The position numbers were made by a program, and so were the translations under genes. Of a stretch of 64,000 bases of DNA, positions 11,049-21,349 are shown piece after piece. The notes beneath the pieces are model-generated. The model saw nothing but the letters and a program-made list of their open reading frames with translations, searched no databases and was not told where the DNA came from. The first letter of the stretch is position 1, and every line of letters begins with the position of its first letter. The stretch is taken from contig OY757939.1 in the NCBI GenBank assembly GCA_963585895.1, forward strand, positions 27,088,867 to 27,152,866, given 5' to 3'. The DNA is from Sepioteuthis lessoniana (Eukaryota > Mollusca > Cephalopoda > Myopsida > Loliginidae).

Positions 11049-11395
11049 GGGTAAAAAGAATAATATAGCCTTATAACAAGAAAAATCTCTCCCTGTACTA
11101 CAACGTTATTATTACATCGTTTTTTCTATATGTAAACAAAAATTTAAGAAAATAAAATTAATTTACGCTTATAATAAATTAGGACTTATCAGTTATATAA
11201 CTAATAAGTCCTAATTTATTATAAGCGTAAATTAATTTTATTTTCTTAAATTTTTGTTTACATATAGAAAAAATGATGTAATAAAAACGTTGTAGTACAG
11301 GGAGAGATTTTTCTTGTTATAAGGCTATATTATTCTTTTAACCCATTATATATATATATATATATATATATTATTTATCATTTATTATCCCTAAA
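10993..11395. repeat. ~400-bp near-perfect palindrome
   Basis: Inverted repeat centred between 11196 and 11197, practically without spacer. Arms of about 190-200 bp carry the same non-repetitive text, e.g. 'ctctccctgtactacaacg' on the left and 'cgttgtagtacagggagag' on the right. Between the (TA)n blocks I count about three to five differences per 180 bp. Each arm contains a (TA)n block (11019-11046 and 11346-11371). It lies between the Penelope-like coding relic and the hammerhead-like fold at 12061. Confidence 0.9.
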
Positions 11396-11448
11396 AAAAT
11401 ATATCTATTACATAAAATGAAATATCTATTACATATTAATTACATATA

Positions 11449-11505
<57 letters not shown>

Positions 11506-11508
11506 CAT

Positions 11509-11547
<39 letters not shown>

Positions 11548-11606
11548 TTTATTATCCCTAAAATGATATATCTATTACATAAAATAAAATATCTATTACA
11601 TATTAA
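11384..11606. repeat. TA-rich direct duplication at the palindrome edge
   Basis: The segment at 11384-11437 ('atttattatccctaaa', 'atctattacataaaat', 'atctattacatattaatt') recurs at 11548-11606, separated by two (TA)n tracts (11446-11502, 11516-11545). Confidence 0.75.
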
Positions 11607-12060
11607 TTCTTTGCTTATTACGATTAACTTAACATTCGATATTTTGACTTCTTCCAAATAAAATAACTTGAAATTTTTACGATAATTTTTATAATCATAA
11701 AAAAAGCTTTTTGTATATTGATTATTTCCTGAGAACACGAATTATTATACAAAATAGTTTCAATGGAAGTATGAATGATTATATTATCCATGATCTTAAA
11801 TAAGTCGCATGTCACGATTTAATTTTTTCGGAATAAGTTTTTATTTTTATTTTCAGTATTTAAATTAGGGGTAACGTTTCTTTTTATAGGGAATGTATAA
11901 ACATTGTATGATTTAAAATGATAATAGATATATCTCCACCGTAAAAAAATTCTTGATTAAAGAAATATGACCAAAAATATATTAAAAATTATTTTAATTG
12001 ATAAATTATTTTGATTAAAAATTGATATAAAACACCCAAACAATTTTTTTCGTATAACAT
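11607..12060. other. AT-rich, probable untranslated part of the Penelope-like element
   Basis: No reading frame recognised. Its position between the polyprotein relic and the hammerhead-like fold suggests terminal sequence of the same retroelement; inference only. Confidence 0.35.
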
Positions 12061-12100
12061 CTGATGATGGTCATCACGACCAGAAATAGATTTATGATGA
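12057..12100 (+). ncRNA. Hammerhead-ribozyme-like fold, Penelope-associated
   Basis: A self-cleaving RNA motif. CTGATGA at 12061-12067 is followed by a perfect 5-bp stem II (TGGTC 12068-12072 with GACCA 12078-12082, loop ATCAC) and GAAA at 12083-12086. A 3-bp stem III is possible (ATA 12086-12088 with TAT 12093-12095), as is a 3-bp stem I (CAT 12058-12060 with ATG 12097-12099). The base at the cleavage position (12096) is G, which is normally not tolerated, so this copy is likely inactive. Penelope-like elements are known to carry minimal hammerheads, and a Penelope relic lies just upstream on the same strand. Confidence 0.7.
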
Positions 12101-12372
12101 CACCAAAGAAAGTGATTTTTTTCTTTTTTTTTTATATAAAAATAATTTCTTGGCTCTGTATGTTGAGTTGTAATGTATGTTTAATACCAAATTAATTATT
12201 CGTCGATAGCTGTTGACATAGAGCACTCAAACTGGATACTCTTACCGCTTGGATTTTCTCCTCAGATTATACACGGTGGAACGATAAAATAGTCGCCCAA
12301 GAAAAGACGACATGATTCCATTTCCGTTTAATGAAAACCGGTTTTCTTTTTTTGTTGCAGACCATCTACTAG

Positions 12373-13060
12373 TTGGGCAGTTGTGTACAAGAGCGATCGG
12401 AGCCTTCTATCATGTCTGAAAGTGACACAATGTTCAACGAGCGAGATCGGAGATGCGCCGCTGTACAACTCATGATCTCTGCCGATCCAAGTTATGACAA
12501 CAGGACCATTGCTAGCACCCTCAAAATGCAAATCTGGATTGCCACGAATAACAAGGACGTGCCCAGGGTGATGAAAACAAAGTTTCCGGCTAAGGTTATG
12601 GTCTTTAGTGTGGTTTTAAGTGAGGGCCATCTTCGAAGTCGGTTTGAAAGTCAACACCAAAGCATACCTGGATGTGCTGAAGAATGTGATGATCCCCTGG
12701 TGCAATCAGGTGGCCGGTGGTAGACCCTTGGTGTGACAGCAGGACTCGGCGCCGAGCCACAAGTCCAGGATTGGCTTCAGGAGTGCTACGACTTTGCACC
12801 CTTCTCTCACTAGTCCCCCTCCTTCCGCGACCTGAACCTGCTGGACTACTTCGTTTGGTCATCCCCAACATGACCTCCCACAACACTAAAGCCAGCCTGA
12901 TCGCCGCCATCCGATGTAACGGAAACTCACAGACTCTCCGACAAAGAAAATGTTCCGGGCTCAGCAGTCAGTTAAGAAGGACATGTTGACAGTTTTCTGG
13001 AACGTGAAAGGACCCATTAATATTGATTTCAGTGAAAAAGGTGCTGCAGTAAATAGAACT
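12373..13060 (+). pseudogene. Tc1-like transposase relic, internally deleted
   Basis: A Tc1/mariner-superfamily transposase, dead. The N-terminal helix-turn-helix part is intact-looking (MSESDTMFNERDRRCAAVQ, then SADPSYDNRTIASTLKM, 12412-12531). Sequence then jumps to KTKFPAKVMVFSVVLSEGH (about 12577-12630), so roughly 130-150 residues with the first catalytic Asp are missing. After a frameshift: VNTKAYLDVLKNVMIPWCNQ (about 12648), a stop where FQ usually stands, QQDSAPSHK carrying the second Asp (about 12737), another frameshift to DWLQECYDF and FRDLNLLDYFVW (about 12770-12860). No terminal repeats were resolved. GC content is visibly higher than the flanks, suggesting a younger arrival than the Penelope relic. 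Confidence 0.8.
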
Positions 13061-13183
13061 TTCTATTGCCTATTTCTTAGGCAAAATTCGCCTTATATAT
13101 TGAATGACCTTGCATGTATATTTATAATTCATACACGAAGAAAATAAGAAAATAAAGTCATCCAAAAGTGGGGAATTTATTAT

Positions 13184-13224
13184 GAAACGTTAAAACGTTT
13201 CGGTTTTAGTAAAACTTCATCAGG
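13184..13224 (-). ncRNA. Hammerhead-like core, degenerate
   Basis: On the minus strand CTGATGA (13223-13217) is followed by a 5-bp stem II (GTTTT/AAAAC, loop ACT), GAAA (13201-13198) and a 4-bp stem III (ACGT/ACGT, loop TTTA) with an allowed U at the cleavage position. The base pair closing stem II is mismatched and I find no stem I, so activity is unlikely. The layout resembles hammerheads of Penelope-like elements. Confidence 0.45.
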
Positions 13225-13930
13225 ACTTTAAGATGGTGAAACTAGTGTTGATAGAACAATGATGGATGTTTTAATGAAATACAATAATAGAGAAAAATGA
13301 AAATATACATATACATAGAAAGTTCATATCGCCGTTCAATCATTCAAACCAGGTTCTTTTTTGAAAAACTATCACGTGATTGGCACAGGCAATTCATTCA
13401 TATAAGAACCAAGAAAAAATCAAGTTTGTCTTGTAAATTATACTTTTGCTAAAGGTTGAACTTATTTGTGGTCTAACACATATTCATAATTTTTGTTACC
13501 ATTGATTGTATAAATTTCATCCAGAATTTATAAAATCTTGGCATCTTTAGTTCAGAAGAAGATTATTATTTTCTCATAAAAATTCGCAGTTCCCTTTTTC
13601 ATGGGCAATTCTGTGTACATGGAAACATAATAAGAATTTTAACAATACTTGGGTGAATGAAAAGTTCCCAATAGAATTTCATTATAAAGCAGAATCTATT
13701 TTCAAGATTTGTAGAAGTAACCGATCCAGGGCAGAAGTAGGGTAGAGGCGTTCTGTGAACCTGTCACCGATTTAGTAATTCAGCCTCATTTTCTCTTTTT
13801 GGTGGCGAGAATGCGAGGAGATGAACGTCCACGTGAACGGAGACTGAGGAACGGATAAAAGATACCAGAAGAGTCTGCACATTGTGTCCTTAATCTGCGT
13901 TGTGTCCGTTGTCCTTTCTTTCTGTTTCCA
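13225..13930. other. No gene recognised
   Basis: AT-rich sequence on the far side of the minus-strand hammerhead-like motif. Could be decayed retroelement sequence; no protein motif found on either strand. Confidence 0.4.
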
Positions 13931-13937
13931 CTACCCG

Positions 13938-14340
13938 AAGTTTGGTTTAGTTTTACTGCATATCAAACATTGTTGGTTATTTAATGTCAAATCCATTTTT
14001 ATACATATGAACAGTTTTATTTCAAACAGATCAGTTTAACATGAGTACACAGTTTAAATGTCAAATAGTTCTATTTAAACAATTCACTTTGGCATAAGTA
14101 CATCGTTTAGTTCTATTTGAACCATAGATAGGACCCTTTCAGGTGTTACCATATTGGACCAGAGGGGACCAGAGAGTGATGGCGATAAAGGAGTACTCCG
14201 CAATCCCCCAAAGCTCCAGTATTACTGGAATCTCGCGATCAGATTGTTTAGTGTCATAACCAGAACACTCGTTGGGGGAGTCTTACTTCTCTCCAGATAT
14301 GCAGTCGATGTCTTGTACAGGCCCAGCCGCCTGAGCCTTC
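13938..14340 (-). mobile_element. Family A element
   Basis: Plus-strand order: tail 'tttggtttagttttactgc', 'tttaatgtcaaatcc', middle 'agttctatttgaacc', then 'agctccagtattactggaat', and head 'gatatgcagtcgatgtc' to 'cagccgcctgagcc'. A short body form, like 48653-49001. The frame at 14154-14351 is not a gene. Confidence 0.8.
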
Positions 14341-14564
14341 CACAACCCTAAAAAACTGAAGAGATAAAATAAAGCAATAAGGTTCAAACGCTAATGGTGA
14401 TCGTCAATTAAACGTCACGAATATAGCAGTCATTTTTGACTACGTTACACATTAGAGTGAGTCAAAAGTTTTGCTATATTTTGGGACTTGATAGATTGTG
14501 GCACGTATGTTACGTGATCAAAGTAGTTCAAGAAGTTACTTTTTGCGTTTCTTAATTCCATGTT

Positions 14565-15285
14565 TTTATTTGGTTTGGTTTTATTGTATATTAACCATTT
14601 TAGGTCATTTAATGCCAAATCTTTTTCATACATATATTGAATATATGATTTCTAAACACATTTTGGAGATAACATTTTTAAACAAACCTGAACTCGGTCT
14701 TTTTTTGCTCACATTTAAATGGTTTCACTTAATTTCAAACAATTCAATTTAGTATTAGTACAGTCTTTTGTCTACGCAGTTAGTCATTGGTTTAAATACA
14801 ATTTTTCTTTTAAACACAGTTAAATGATCAAACAGATCTATTTCAAACAATTCAGTTCAGCATGTCAACAAAGTTAAATGGTTCCAAGTATTACTATGTA
14901 TCACAAACAATTCAATTAAACACCAGTCATTTGTTTACACACACTTAAATGATCAATCAGTTCGATTTCAAACAATTCAGTCTAGCTTAAGTAAACAGTT
15001 TATTGTTTATACACAGATAAATGTAAAAAAGTAATTCTAAACAATTCAATTTAGCGTAATTACACAGTTTAGTTCTGTTTCAACTTATCAGGTGCTACCA
15101 GTTCGGGTCAGAGTGGATCTGGGAGCGATGACAATACTCCAGATTCCCTAAAGCTCCAGAATTACGGAAGTCTCACCATGATTGTTTAGTGTCATATCAG
15201 GACACTCGATGGGGGAAGTCTTACCCCTCGGCAGGGATACAGTTGGTGTTTTCTGCGGCAGCAGCAAACTGGTCCATAATTCCAT
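14565..15285 (-). mobile_element. Family A element, long form
   Basis: Tail 'tttggtttggttttattgta', long body with several 'tttcaaacaattcagttta'-type units, head 'ggatacagttggtgttttct' and 'gcagcaaactggtcc'. Non-coding. Confidence 0.8.
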
Positions 15286-15489
15286 GTTTGATTTGAAAGT
15301 TGCACAGCTAAACGGGAACTTAGCCTTTGTGAGTTCGAACACATCGAAAACTCTACGGAAGTAACGAAAAAATCCGAAGAGTATCGGGTGAGATTGTTAT
15401 ATTATAGTCCAATGTGTTTGTTACTTTCACGACTTCGGGGACAAAAGCTCCCGGAACTGCCGAAATGTGCTTCACGTTACTAAAATATT

Positions 15490-16035
15490 GCAAAACCTTA
15501 GATTAACCGTACGCATATGCAAGAGAATAGCAAGTGTAGTTAATATATAATAAGTGAATGTAACAAAATTGCACAAAAGGAATACATGAGTAGACATGAT
15601 TGGGTGGGATAAGTAATCTACTTGGAATTGTGTAAGAATTTGACCCCTCTGATAAAAGGTATGCGTACAAATCAAAACATGTCTTTGAAAATACGAAGTA
15701 TAAAATTCTCATGAATTTGAGATACAAAGAGATCACATTATCCCAGCCAGACGACCTGATCTAGTAGTGATTAACAAGAAGAAAAGAAATTGTCATCTAC
15801 TGGATTTTGCTTTTCCAGCTGACCACTGAGTGAAAACAAAGAAAACGTAAATCTGGACAAATAATTGGAACTTGGTAAAGAATGAAAAAACTGTATAACA
15901 TGTGAGTGATAGTCGTACTAATAGTAGTTGGGGCCCATGGAACGGTCCCCAAATTCCTGAAAAAGAGACTTGTGCATTGAAGATCAGAGGAAGAATAGAT
16001 ACCTCTCAGACTGTTGTATACGGAGAAGAACAGAC
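15490..16035 (+). mobile_element. LINE family G (RLE-type) 3' end relic
   Basis: C-terminal domain of an R2-type (restriction-like endonuclease) non-LTR retrotransposon. Fragments in order: NSKC and YIISECNKIAQKEYMSRHDW (15525-15605; the middle of the CCHC knuckle is deleted), LMNLRYKEITLSQPDDLI (about 15708-15765, where an RPD triplet is usual) and VIVVLIVVGAHGTVPKFLKK (about 15905-15965). Stops and frameshifts throughout. Same family as the copies at 30.4, 38.6, 40.4, 43.6 and 56.4-59.2 kb. Confidence 0.75.
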
Positions 16036-16319
16036 ACAGGTGTATAAAAATATAATCTGCCTCTTTTCTTTTGCTTTTATTTCGAAATGTACAAAATGGT
16101 AAGGCGACGAAGAAAGTCAAATATGGCTAAAATATATACACAGAGGAGGATACGAATCTTCAGTCGACAGCTTATTTGTTCAGCTTTTACGAGACTGGTA
16201 TATCTGGCATATTGTAAGGGCCTTCTCAAAGCACCCAACATTTTAGATTCTCTTCACTTAAGTGCTTCTGTATCTTCACATTTCTCGTTTTCGCGTTCAA
16301 GGCTATATCAAGGCTAAAT

Positions 16320-16720
16320 CACCTTTAGTTTCCACTCACTTCTCTGCTTCCGCGAGTTTGGCATGATTTAGAGGCATTTAATCATTATAATTTCCGTACG
16401 CTTTTCGCGTACGGTTCAGGCCATTCACTACCTCTCAACTCAGGGCAACCTGGTACAAGGCCAGCATCCAGAGCATAGTAACGTCTAGTGACTCTTCTGT
16501 GGTGGTTATATAATTTTTAAGAGGCCCCCGCAACCCTCGTGGTCACACTTCTTTCCGGCATGCCACCCACACAATTCCCGTGGCAATTCCGCCGTGTTTT
16601 GTTACCTTATGACACAGGTGCAAATCCTTTTATGCCCTATCGAAGCTCCTGGACTTCTTCTAGCATACCACCCACGAAATTCACGTGGCATATCACAGTG
16701 AGTATCTAAGAAGACCACAA
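16320..16720. repeat. Dispersed repeat with a 28S rRNA-like word
   Basis: Contains a perfect 8-bp hairpin (CCGTACGC 16394-16401 with GCGTACGG 16407-16414). At 16365-16383 a 19-base word matches, on the minus strand, the conserved 'gcctctaa' block near the 3' end of 28S rRNA with four transitions. Two related units around 16550-16590 and 16655-16690 share 'acttctt', 'ccacccac' and 'cgtggca'. Related sequence occurs at 53185-53420. Confidence 0.4.
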
Positions 16721-16867
16721 CAATGTTAGAATAACTTTGAATGCTTTGAAGAATCCTTAAGATCTCAGAAAACTTGCTGTTACTCAGATTTCTGTGAAAA
16801 AAAGTATCAATTAAAACTGGTGTAAAAACACGCAAGGAGTAATATAATCATAAAAAAGGCATGAATC

Positions 16868-17040
16868 ATTCTACGCTTACCTCCAGCCGTAATTAAATTG
16901 TAGAGCAGACTAGATACTTTTGCTTTGGTAAGAGAACCAGTCTAGGAGAAGAAATTCCAACTATCGGCTAGCTGCTTTACAGAACTGACCTTGTGTCGTA
17001 TCCAGCTTGTAATGGAGAGGTTGGGTCAGTACACACTCAC
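16868..17040 (+). mobile_element. SINE family C, 5'-truncated
   Basis: Retains 'agtctaggagaag', 'ctgaccttgtgtcgtatcc' and the 'gagaggttgggtcagta' end. The head is absent. Confidence 0.6.
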
Positions 17041-17470
17041 TGAACGCCTTCGCATATTGGATTGGTGACACCAGACAGTACACAATACATCATATATCGG
17101 ATAAAATTGTCCTTATTTAATGCTTCGCTAAAGCTTTCAGCGTTTTATGCAACAAGGGAAACGTTGGAACTAATAATACAAAAAATCCTTCAAGGTCTTT
17201 TTTTTTTTAACTCGGTGAGTACATAGGCAGAGGAGGTAGAACATTAAAAAGAAAAATAAGAAAAGAAAGAAATTTGTGATAATTTTTTTTTAAAAGGTGG
17301 TTTAAACCATTTTTCTAAGAAACGCTAGGTCCGAGACATATTCTTTATTCAGTAAAGCATTAAAAAATATCTTTTTAAACATTAATAGACAATCTTATAT
17401 CAGAAGCAAAAATCTATATTTTTAAAAACCGGTTTTAGCCTGGGAATTAGACGAAATGTAATCAAAATGG
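17041..17470. other. No gene seen
   Basis: AT-rich sequence with poly-T and poly-A runs; no repeat family recognised. Confidence 0.5.
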
Positions 17471-17479
17471 AATCTAACA

Positions 17480-18540
17480 TTTACAATCATTCCGGGTCAG
17501 AGTGGACCTGGGAGTAATGAAGTTTCGCCAGACAACCCAAAGCTCCAGAAGTGGAGCCTCACCACTGGATACAGTTTAGTTTACCAAGGATATCACTTTT
17601 ATTTTTATTTTTTATTTTTGCGGGGATGGGTGGATCTAAACCTTCTCCGGTGTATTTATCTTTCTGATAATTACTTTTAAATGATTTTAGATTTGTTGAT
17701 TGGTTCTAATGGCATGTCAACCAGTCTAAGGTTATTTTATCCCCTTGTGGTCAGGGAATCGGGTTTATTGTAAGTTGTTTTTTTTTTTTTTGTACCTGGG
17801 AGTAATAGCGATGAAGGGTTTCTCGACATTCCCCAAACTTCCAGAACTGTGTATAGATAGTAACTGAGTTATCTGCCCTTGCAGGGTGAGCAGTAACTTG
17901 GAGTTATTTGCCCCTGACTGGTATAAAGCGAGAAGAAAGGAGGCAGCCATTTTTCATTACAGTCTGACTCAGAGACTAATTGGCTAATTGCATCTTCCCT
18001 ATTTCACAAACTGGAGTGTCATTATCGGATGTAGTTTACTGTCATGTCTGGAATACTATTTTTAATTTTGGGAGGAGTCTAAATCCTCTGTAATCGATGT
18101 AGTTAGTGTATTTCTCTTTCTGTTTATTTATTACTCGTAAATGATTTTAGGTAAATTAATTTTAATGGTATATCAATTCAACTAGGGTTATTTTATGCTT
18201 AAAAGCAAACGGAAGTATCTTTATTTAACGTTCATATTTACAGATGTTGTGTATTTGTTTTATAAGAGTTTTTTGTGCTTATGGTTCCGTGGAATACGAA
18301 TGATTTTTAAACAGATTCATTTGACCCATTATGAGGACTCTATCAAGCATTAGTACTCCAATTTAGAGTTGACCATAGAATGATATTTATAAAGGAGCAC
18401 TCCATACACTCTATATCAGCAAAATGTTTTAGTTTAGAGTCATACCAAGAACACTCCATTTGGGGAACAGTCTTACTCCTCTGCTGGAGATACACTCAAC
18501 ATAGTGTAAGATCCTCAGACAGCGCAGATAAATGACATGA
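17480..18540 (-). mobile_element. Family A, variant copies in series
   Basis: Three truncated head-type blocks ('gggtcagagtggacctggga' at about 17490; 'cctgggagtaatagcg' at about 17795; 'agtttagagtcatacc' at about 18430) alternate with variant tails ('ggcatgtcaaccagtctaagg' type at 17712, 'atggtatatcaattcaact' at 18165) whose next words are 'ggttattttat'. This variant tail differs from the main family A tail. Confidence 0.65.
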
Positions 18541-18657
18541 GTATTTCCTATCAAGTTCTAATTATTTCTAGATAGAACCATAGATGGGATATTTAACAGA
18601 TACATTTCAACATAGAGTAGACCTCGAAATAATGGCAACTAAGCGTTAACTCCACTT

Positions 18658-19312
18658 TTCCTTGGCCCAGTCGGCTTAGGCTGTAGAATACGCTGACTGT
18701 ACATATGGATATGACACTAAACAATTTGATGGTGAGACTCCAGTGATGCTGGAGCTTTGGGAAATGTGGAGTACGCCTTTATTGCCATCACTCTCAGGTC
18801 TACTCTGGTTCGGAGTTGCAGCACCTGATAGTCCAATCTATTGGTCAAATAGAACTAAACTGTGTCACGGTTTCTAATAATGATTATATATCTTTTCTAA
18901 ACAGAATTGTTTGAAATAGAACTGTTTTGTCATTTAAACTGCGTCGTTCTGGTAAACTGAATTGTTTAAAAAAGGATTATTTTGACATTTAACTCTGTAA
19001 ACAAAAAGTAGTAATGTTGGCGACCTTAGGCAAAGGTGACCCAAAGGCTCCCTTTTCGATAGCTACTACACCAGGGGAGGCCGCCACTCCTTTGCTTGGA
19101 CTGCTCCACTTTAGCTTTGATCCCTACCTTATAATGCTGAGTGTTAAGCAAGGAGGCATCAAGTAGCATTTTTTGAGTTTTTAGTATGACTCGACTTGGG
19201 ATTGAACCCAGATCTCTCGGGCCATTGGCGAACACTCTAACCATCATGCCAATGTCCAGTCGTTAAATGACCTGAAATGGGTTGACACGCCGTAAAACAA
19301 ACCAACCAATCC
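18658..19312 (+). mobile_element. Family A element split by a SINE E insertion
   Basis: Head 'ggcccagtcggcttaggctg' (18663), 'ccagtgatgctggagctttg', body to about 19010; the tail 'cgttaaatgacctgaaatgg' and '..caaaccaaccaatcc' resumes at 19262. The interruption is the SINE E copy described next, so E landed after A. Confidence 0.75.
19013..19262 (-). mobile_element. SINE family E, full length
   Basis: Minus-strand copy: 3' end 'ttggcgaccttaggcaaagg', body 'gctccactttagctttgatc', head at right with B-box-like 'gggattgaaccca' and A-box-like 'cgaacactctaaccatcatg' read on the plus strand. Nested in family A. Confidence 0.85.
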
Positions 19313-19967
19313 ACTCTTCCTCGATCTTCAGAACAGGAGCCTCACCACTGTTCAGTGCCAAGCCTAGGACACATTCTATACTTCTTATCAGGCGATGCTG
19401 CAGATATGCCGTGTGTCATCAAGGTGTTAAACGCCCCGGATTTAAACAATAATCTCTATGTCAACATAAACAAAAAATCAAAAGGAAGATATCAGAATGG
19501 CAATTTTGTCTTTTTTTTTCTCGATTGAGTTAACTGAAAAATTTATTCAAATTAAACTGACACGTCATCTTCTAACCAACACTAAAGCTATTATTTTGCA
19601 AGAAAAGAATTGTAATATTACGAAATTTTGCTTGACTATTCACAAATGGAAAGTGTCTTTTGTAAACCAGAGCAAAGTGTACGGTCGGATTTAGAAATGC
19701 AGTCTGTATTTCAAATATTTACCGAGAAAACTTCACTTGACAAACACAAAGACGAAGTAAGGGTAGAAAAACTGCTTTATGATAACCATGCAGCTAAAAA
19801 GAACCTCTTTAGTGTAGTATTCTAAATACAAAAGAGATATTGTATACACTAAAATAAAGTGACCTTCTTCCACCGTTAGAGAACCTGGTGCCATGATATG
19901 TGACCCATAATGAAGGATCAATAACGAGAATTCCCATGGAATGCGCTAGAAACGGTCACAAACGAGA
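19313..19967. other. No gene; small family A scrap
   Basis: 19312-19440 resembles a family A head region ('caggagcctcaccactgtt', 'gatgctgcagatatgcc'). The rest shows nothing I recognise; the open frames at 19497-19825 have no known motif. Confidence 0.4.
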
Positions 19968-20395
19968 CTAGATTATTTTAACGACATATCAAATCGCATA
20001 CAGTTATTTTATACTTATAGGTTAAGGAATCGCGTTCATTGTACATTTGTATTTACGTTTTATTTACTTTTGGCACATAGTCCAATCGAATATTGGTATT
20101 TTTTAAACATATCTATTTAACTTATAGATGAATTTTTGGCTCACAGTTTGGTTCGGTTTCTTTTATTTAATGGCCAGTTGACCTTCACTGGTTATTTAAT
20201 GCCAAAGCCATCCTCGTTGAAGAACACTTGTAGTACTATTTAATCTATAGTTGGGAGGATAAGAGTCTACTAAATGCTTTTGGTTTCTTTCTTTAAAAGG
20301 TATGTCGACTTTTGAGGGTTATTTAATGCCTAAGCCATTCATTGTCAAAGAAGAGTAGTAGTAACTTTTAACCTATAGCTGGATGGAATAAGGGT
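19968..20395 (-). mobile_element. Family A variant tail plus two truncated family B copies
   Basis: 19968-20145 carries the variant A tail ('ttattttatacttataggtt'). 20146-20270 and 20281-20395 are tail halves of family B ('ggttatttaatgccaaagcc' and close variants, then 'gaagaacac', 'agttgggaggataagag'). Confidence 0.6.
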
Positions 20396-20633
20396 ACCGG
20401 CTCATTGGCCTAGGGGACAGAGTGTTCACCAATGATCTGGGAGACCTGGGTTCAGTCCCAAAGACTTTAAAAATGGTACTTGATACTTCCTTGCTTATCA
20501 CTCAGCAGTATAAGGTACGTATCAAGGACAAAGTGGAGCAATCCAGGGAAAGACGTAGCGCCCTCCCCTACATCCCAGTGTCGTAGCTATTGAAATGGGA
20601 GCCTTCTGGTCACCCTCGTCTAAGGTCGCCAAC
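20396..20633 (+). mobile_element. SINE family E, full length
   Basis: Head 'gctcattggcctagggga' and 'gtgttcaccaatgatctggg', B-box-like 'gggttcagtccca', body 'cttgcttatcactcagcag', 'agtggagcaatccaggg', 3' end 'ctaaggtcgccaac'. Confidence 0.85.
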
Positions 20634-20639
20634 TTTACA

Positions 20640-20760
20640 ACTTTTTATGTGGTTTTGGTTTCTTTCTTTAAATGGTATATCGACCTTCACGGGTTATTTA
20701 ATGCAAAAGCAATCGTTGTTGAAGAACAGTAGTGATACTATTTAAACCCATAGCTGGGGG
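20640..20760 (-). mobile_element. SINE family B, tail half
   Basis: 'ggtttctttctttaaatgg', 'ttcacgggttatttaatgc', 'agaacagtagtgatactatt'. Truncated before the head; some family A body-like text follows to about 20880. Confidence 0.6.
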
Positions 20761-20885
20761 TTTCACGCAAGGCTATGATATCAAGTGTTCCTATCTTATG
20801 CAAAATATCACATTCAAAATAATTAACACACAGTTGAATGGTTTAATCCTTCCTATTTGATAATAATGATTATATATCTTTTCTT

Positions 20886-21110
20886 CTTCATTTAGCCGAC
20901 CCAAGTTAAACTCCCTTTTCAATAGCTACAACATTGACGTGTAGGGAGGACGGTAGTATTTTCTCTGTATAGTTCCACTTACCCTTGATCCGTATCTTAT
21001 TATACTGAGTGTTAAGCTAGGAGGAATCAAACACCATTTTTCGATTTTTTGGTATGACTCGATCTGGAATTGAGCCCCGGTCTCCCTGAACAAAATTTAT
21101 TTGTTTGCGA
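20886..21110 (-). mobile_element. SINE family E, diverged
   Basis: 'ctcccttttcaatagctaca', 'acttacccttgatccgtatc', 'gagtgttaagctaggagg' and a head with 'ggaattgagccccgg'. The very 5' end is missing. Confidence 0.75.
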
Positions 21111-21224
21111 ACAATTATACGGTAGCTAATGATAATCTTAAGAAAGTAATTATAGCTTCAAGTAACTATTCTTACCCCTGATAATTCCCAATTATTTGAC
21201 ATCTAGTATTTTTATCAAATACGA

Positions 21225-21345
21225 ATAATTTTTAAACAGATCTATTTGACCCACAGATTCGACCCGAACATGTACTGCTGCATTCGAGTGGACTTGGGAG
21301 TAATGGCAATGAAGAGCCACTTCACAGATTTCCAGATATCTGAGA
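21225..21345 (-). mobile_element. Family A variant fragment
   Basis: 'atttttaaacagatctattt', 'agtggacttgggagtaatgg'; the head proper is absent. Confidence 0.5.
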
Positions 21346-21349
21346 GTAG

